A stretch of 64,000 bases of DNA from the NCBI RefSeq assembly GCF_902809835.1, contig NZ_CADDWM010000012.1, forward strand, positions 124,001 through 188,000, written 5' to 3'. Below, piece by piece: positions 63,939 through 64,000 of the stretch. Position 1 is the stretch's first letter. Each line of letters starts with the position of its first letter. Position numbers and translations under genes: made by a program. The DNA is from Agromyces sp. Marseille-P2726 (lineage in GTDB: Bacteria > Actinomycetota > Actinomycetes > Actinomycetales > Microbacteriaceae). Below the pieces are notes generated by a model. The model was given only the letters and a program-made list of their open reading frames with translations, ran no database searches and was not told where the DNA came from.

Positions 63939-64000
63939 GGGCCTGACGATAGCCACGCTCGTCGCAATCCGAAGGCCCCTTCCGTTTCGGAACCGGTTGG

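Overview
The window is about 64 kb of very GC-rich, gene-dense chromosome with strong C/G preference at third codon positions. It carries a large set of actinobacterial families: treXYZ, an Lrp/DdaH/RocD cluster, an LldD-type flavoenzyme with a FadR-type regulator, DUF1707, DUF445, a Ppm1-like glycosyltransferase and an F420-type LLM oxidoreductase. Many genes have a TANNNT or CANNNT hexamer only 6-8 bases before the start codon, which points to leaderless transcripts. Together this suggests a member of the Micrococcales, most likely Microbacteriaceae (Agromyces/Microbacterium-like); the genus is an inference. I see no rRNA, tRNA, CRISPR array, insertion sequence, prophage or integrase, so this looks like ordinary chromosome with some accessory genes.

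Layout. 0-6.4 kb: the 3' part of a RimK/TrkA-C fusion, a GntR and an Lrp regulator, an LLM oxidoreductase, a one-pass membrane protein, and a two-gene arginine/ornithine operon (ddaH-rocD). 6.4-15.3 kb: a DUF4097 lipoprotein with an alpha/beta hydrolase, a polyprenol-phosphate mannosyltransferase, TetR, three small genes, lldD with its FadR-type repressor and twin perfect operators, a zinc alcohol dehydrogenase and a DUF1707 protein. 15.3-20 kb: an NYN-LOTUS protein next to a membrane-anchored CHAT protease whose outer domain resembles a LecA-type lectin, a 2-hydroxyacid dehydrogenase and a small membrane protein. 20-31.2 kb: a complete L-rhamnose locus. A LacI-type regulator is divergent from an ABC importer (rhaT-P-Q-S), followed, after a strong hairpin, by mutarotase, isomerase, aldolase/dehydrogenase fusion and kinase. 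31.3-35.5 kb: glutamate dehydrogenase, a Cys/His-rich unknown, and an MFS exporter with MarR. 35.6-42.8 kb: a 1265-residue secreted GH31 enzyme, a lipase-like hydrolase, a histidine phosphatase and a lipoate ligase with permuted domains. 42.8-51.9 kb: MFS/MerR, flavodoxin, an orphan adenine methylase overlapping an acyltransferase, a LacI regulator, a VanY-like peptidase, an MFS transporter and a secreted amidase. 52-60 kb: pgm-treX-treY-treZ, a translationally coupled glycogen-to-trehalose operon. 60-64 kb: DUF445, pheA, a CDF-like transporter and a half-length solute-binding lipoprotein.

The clearest working units are rhamnose uptake and breakdown, the glycogen/maltooligosaccharide-to-trehalose route, and arginine-to-glutamate catabolism. 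The least explained unit is the CHAT/NYN pair at 15.3-18.3 kb. At the DNA level, the word GGATGCC/GGCATCC recurs throughout coding sequence and imposes otherwise unfavoured codons.
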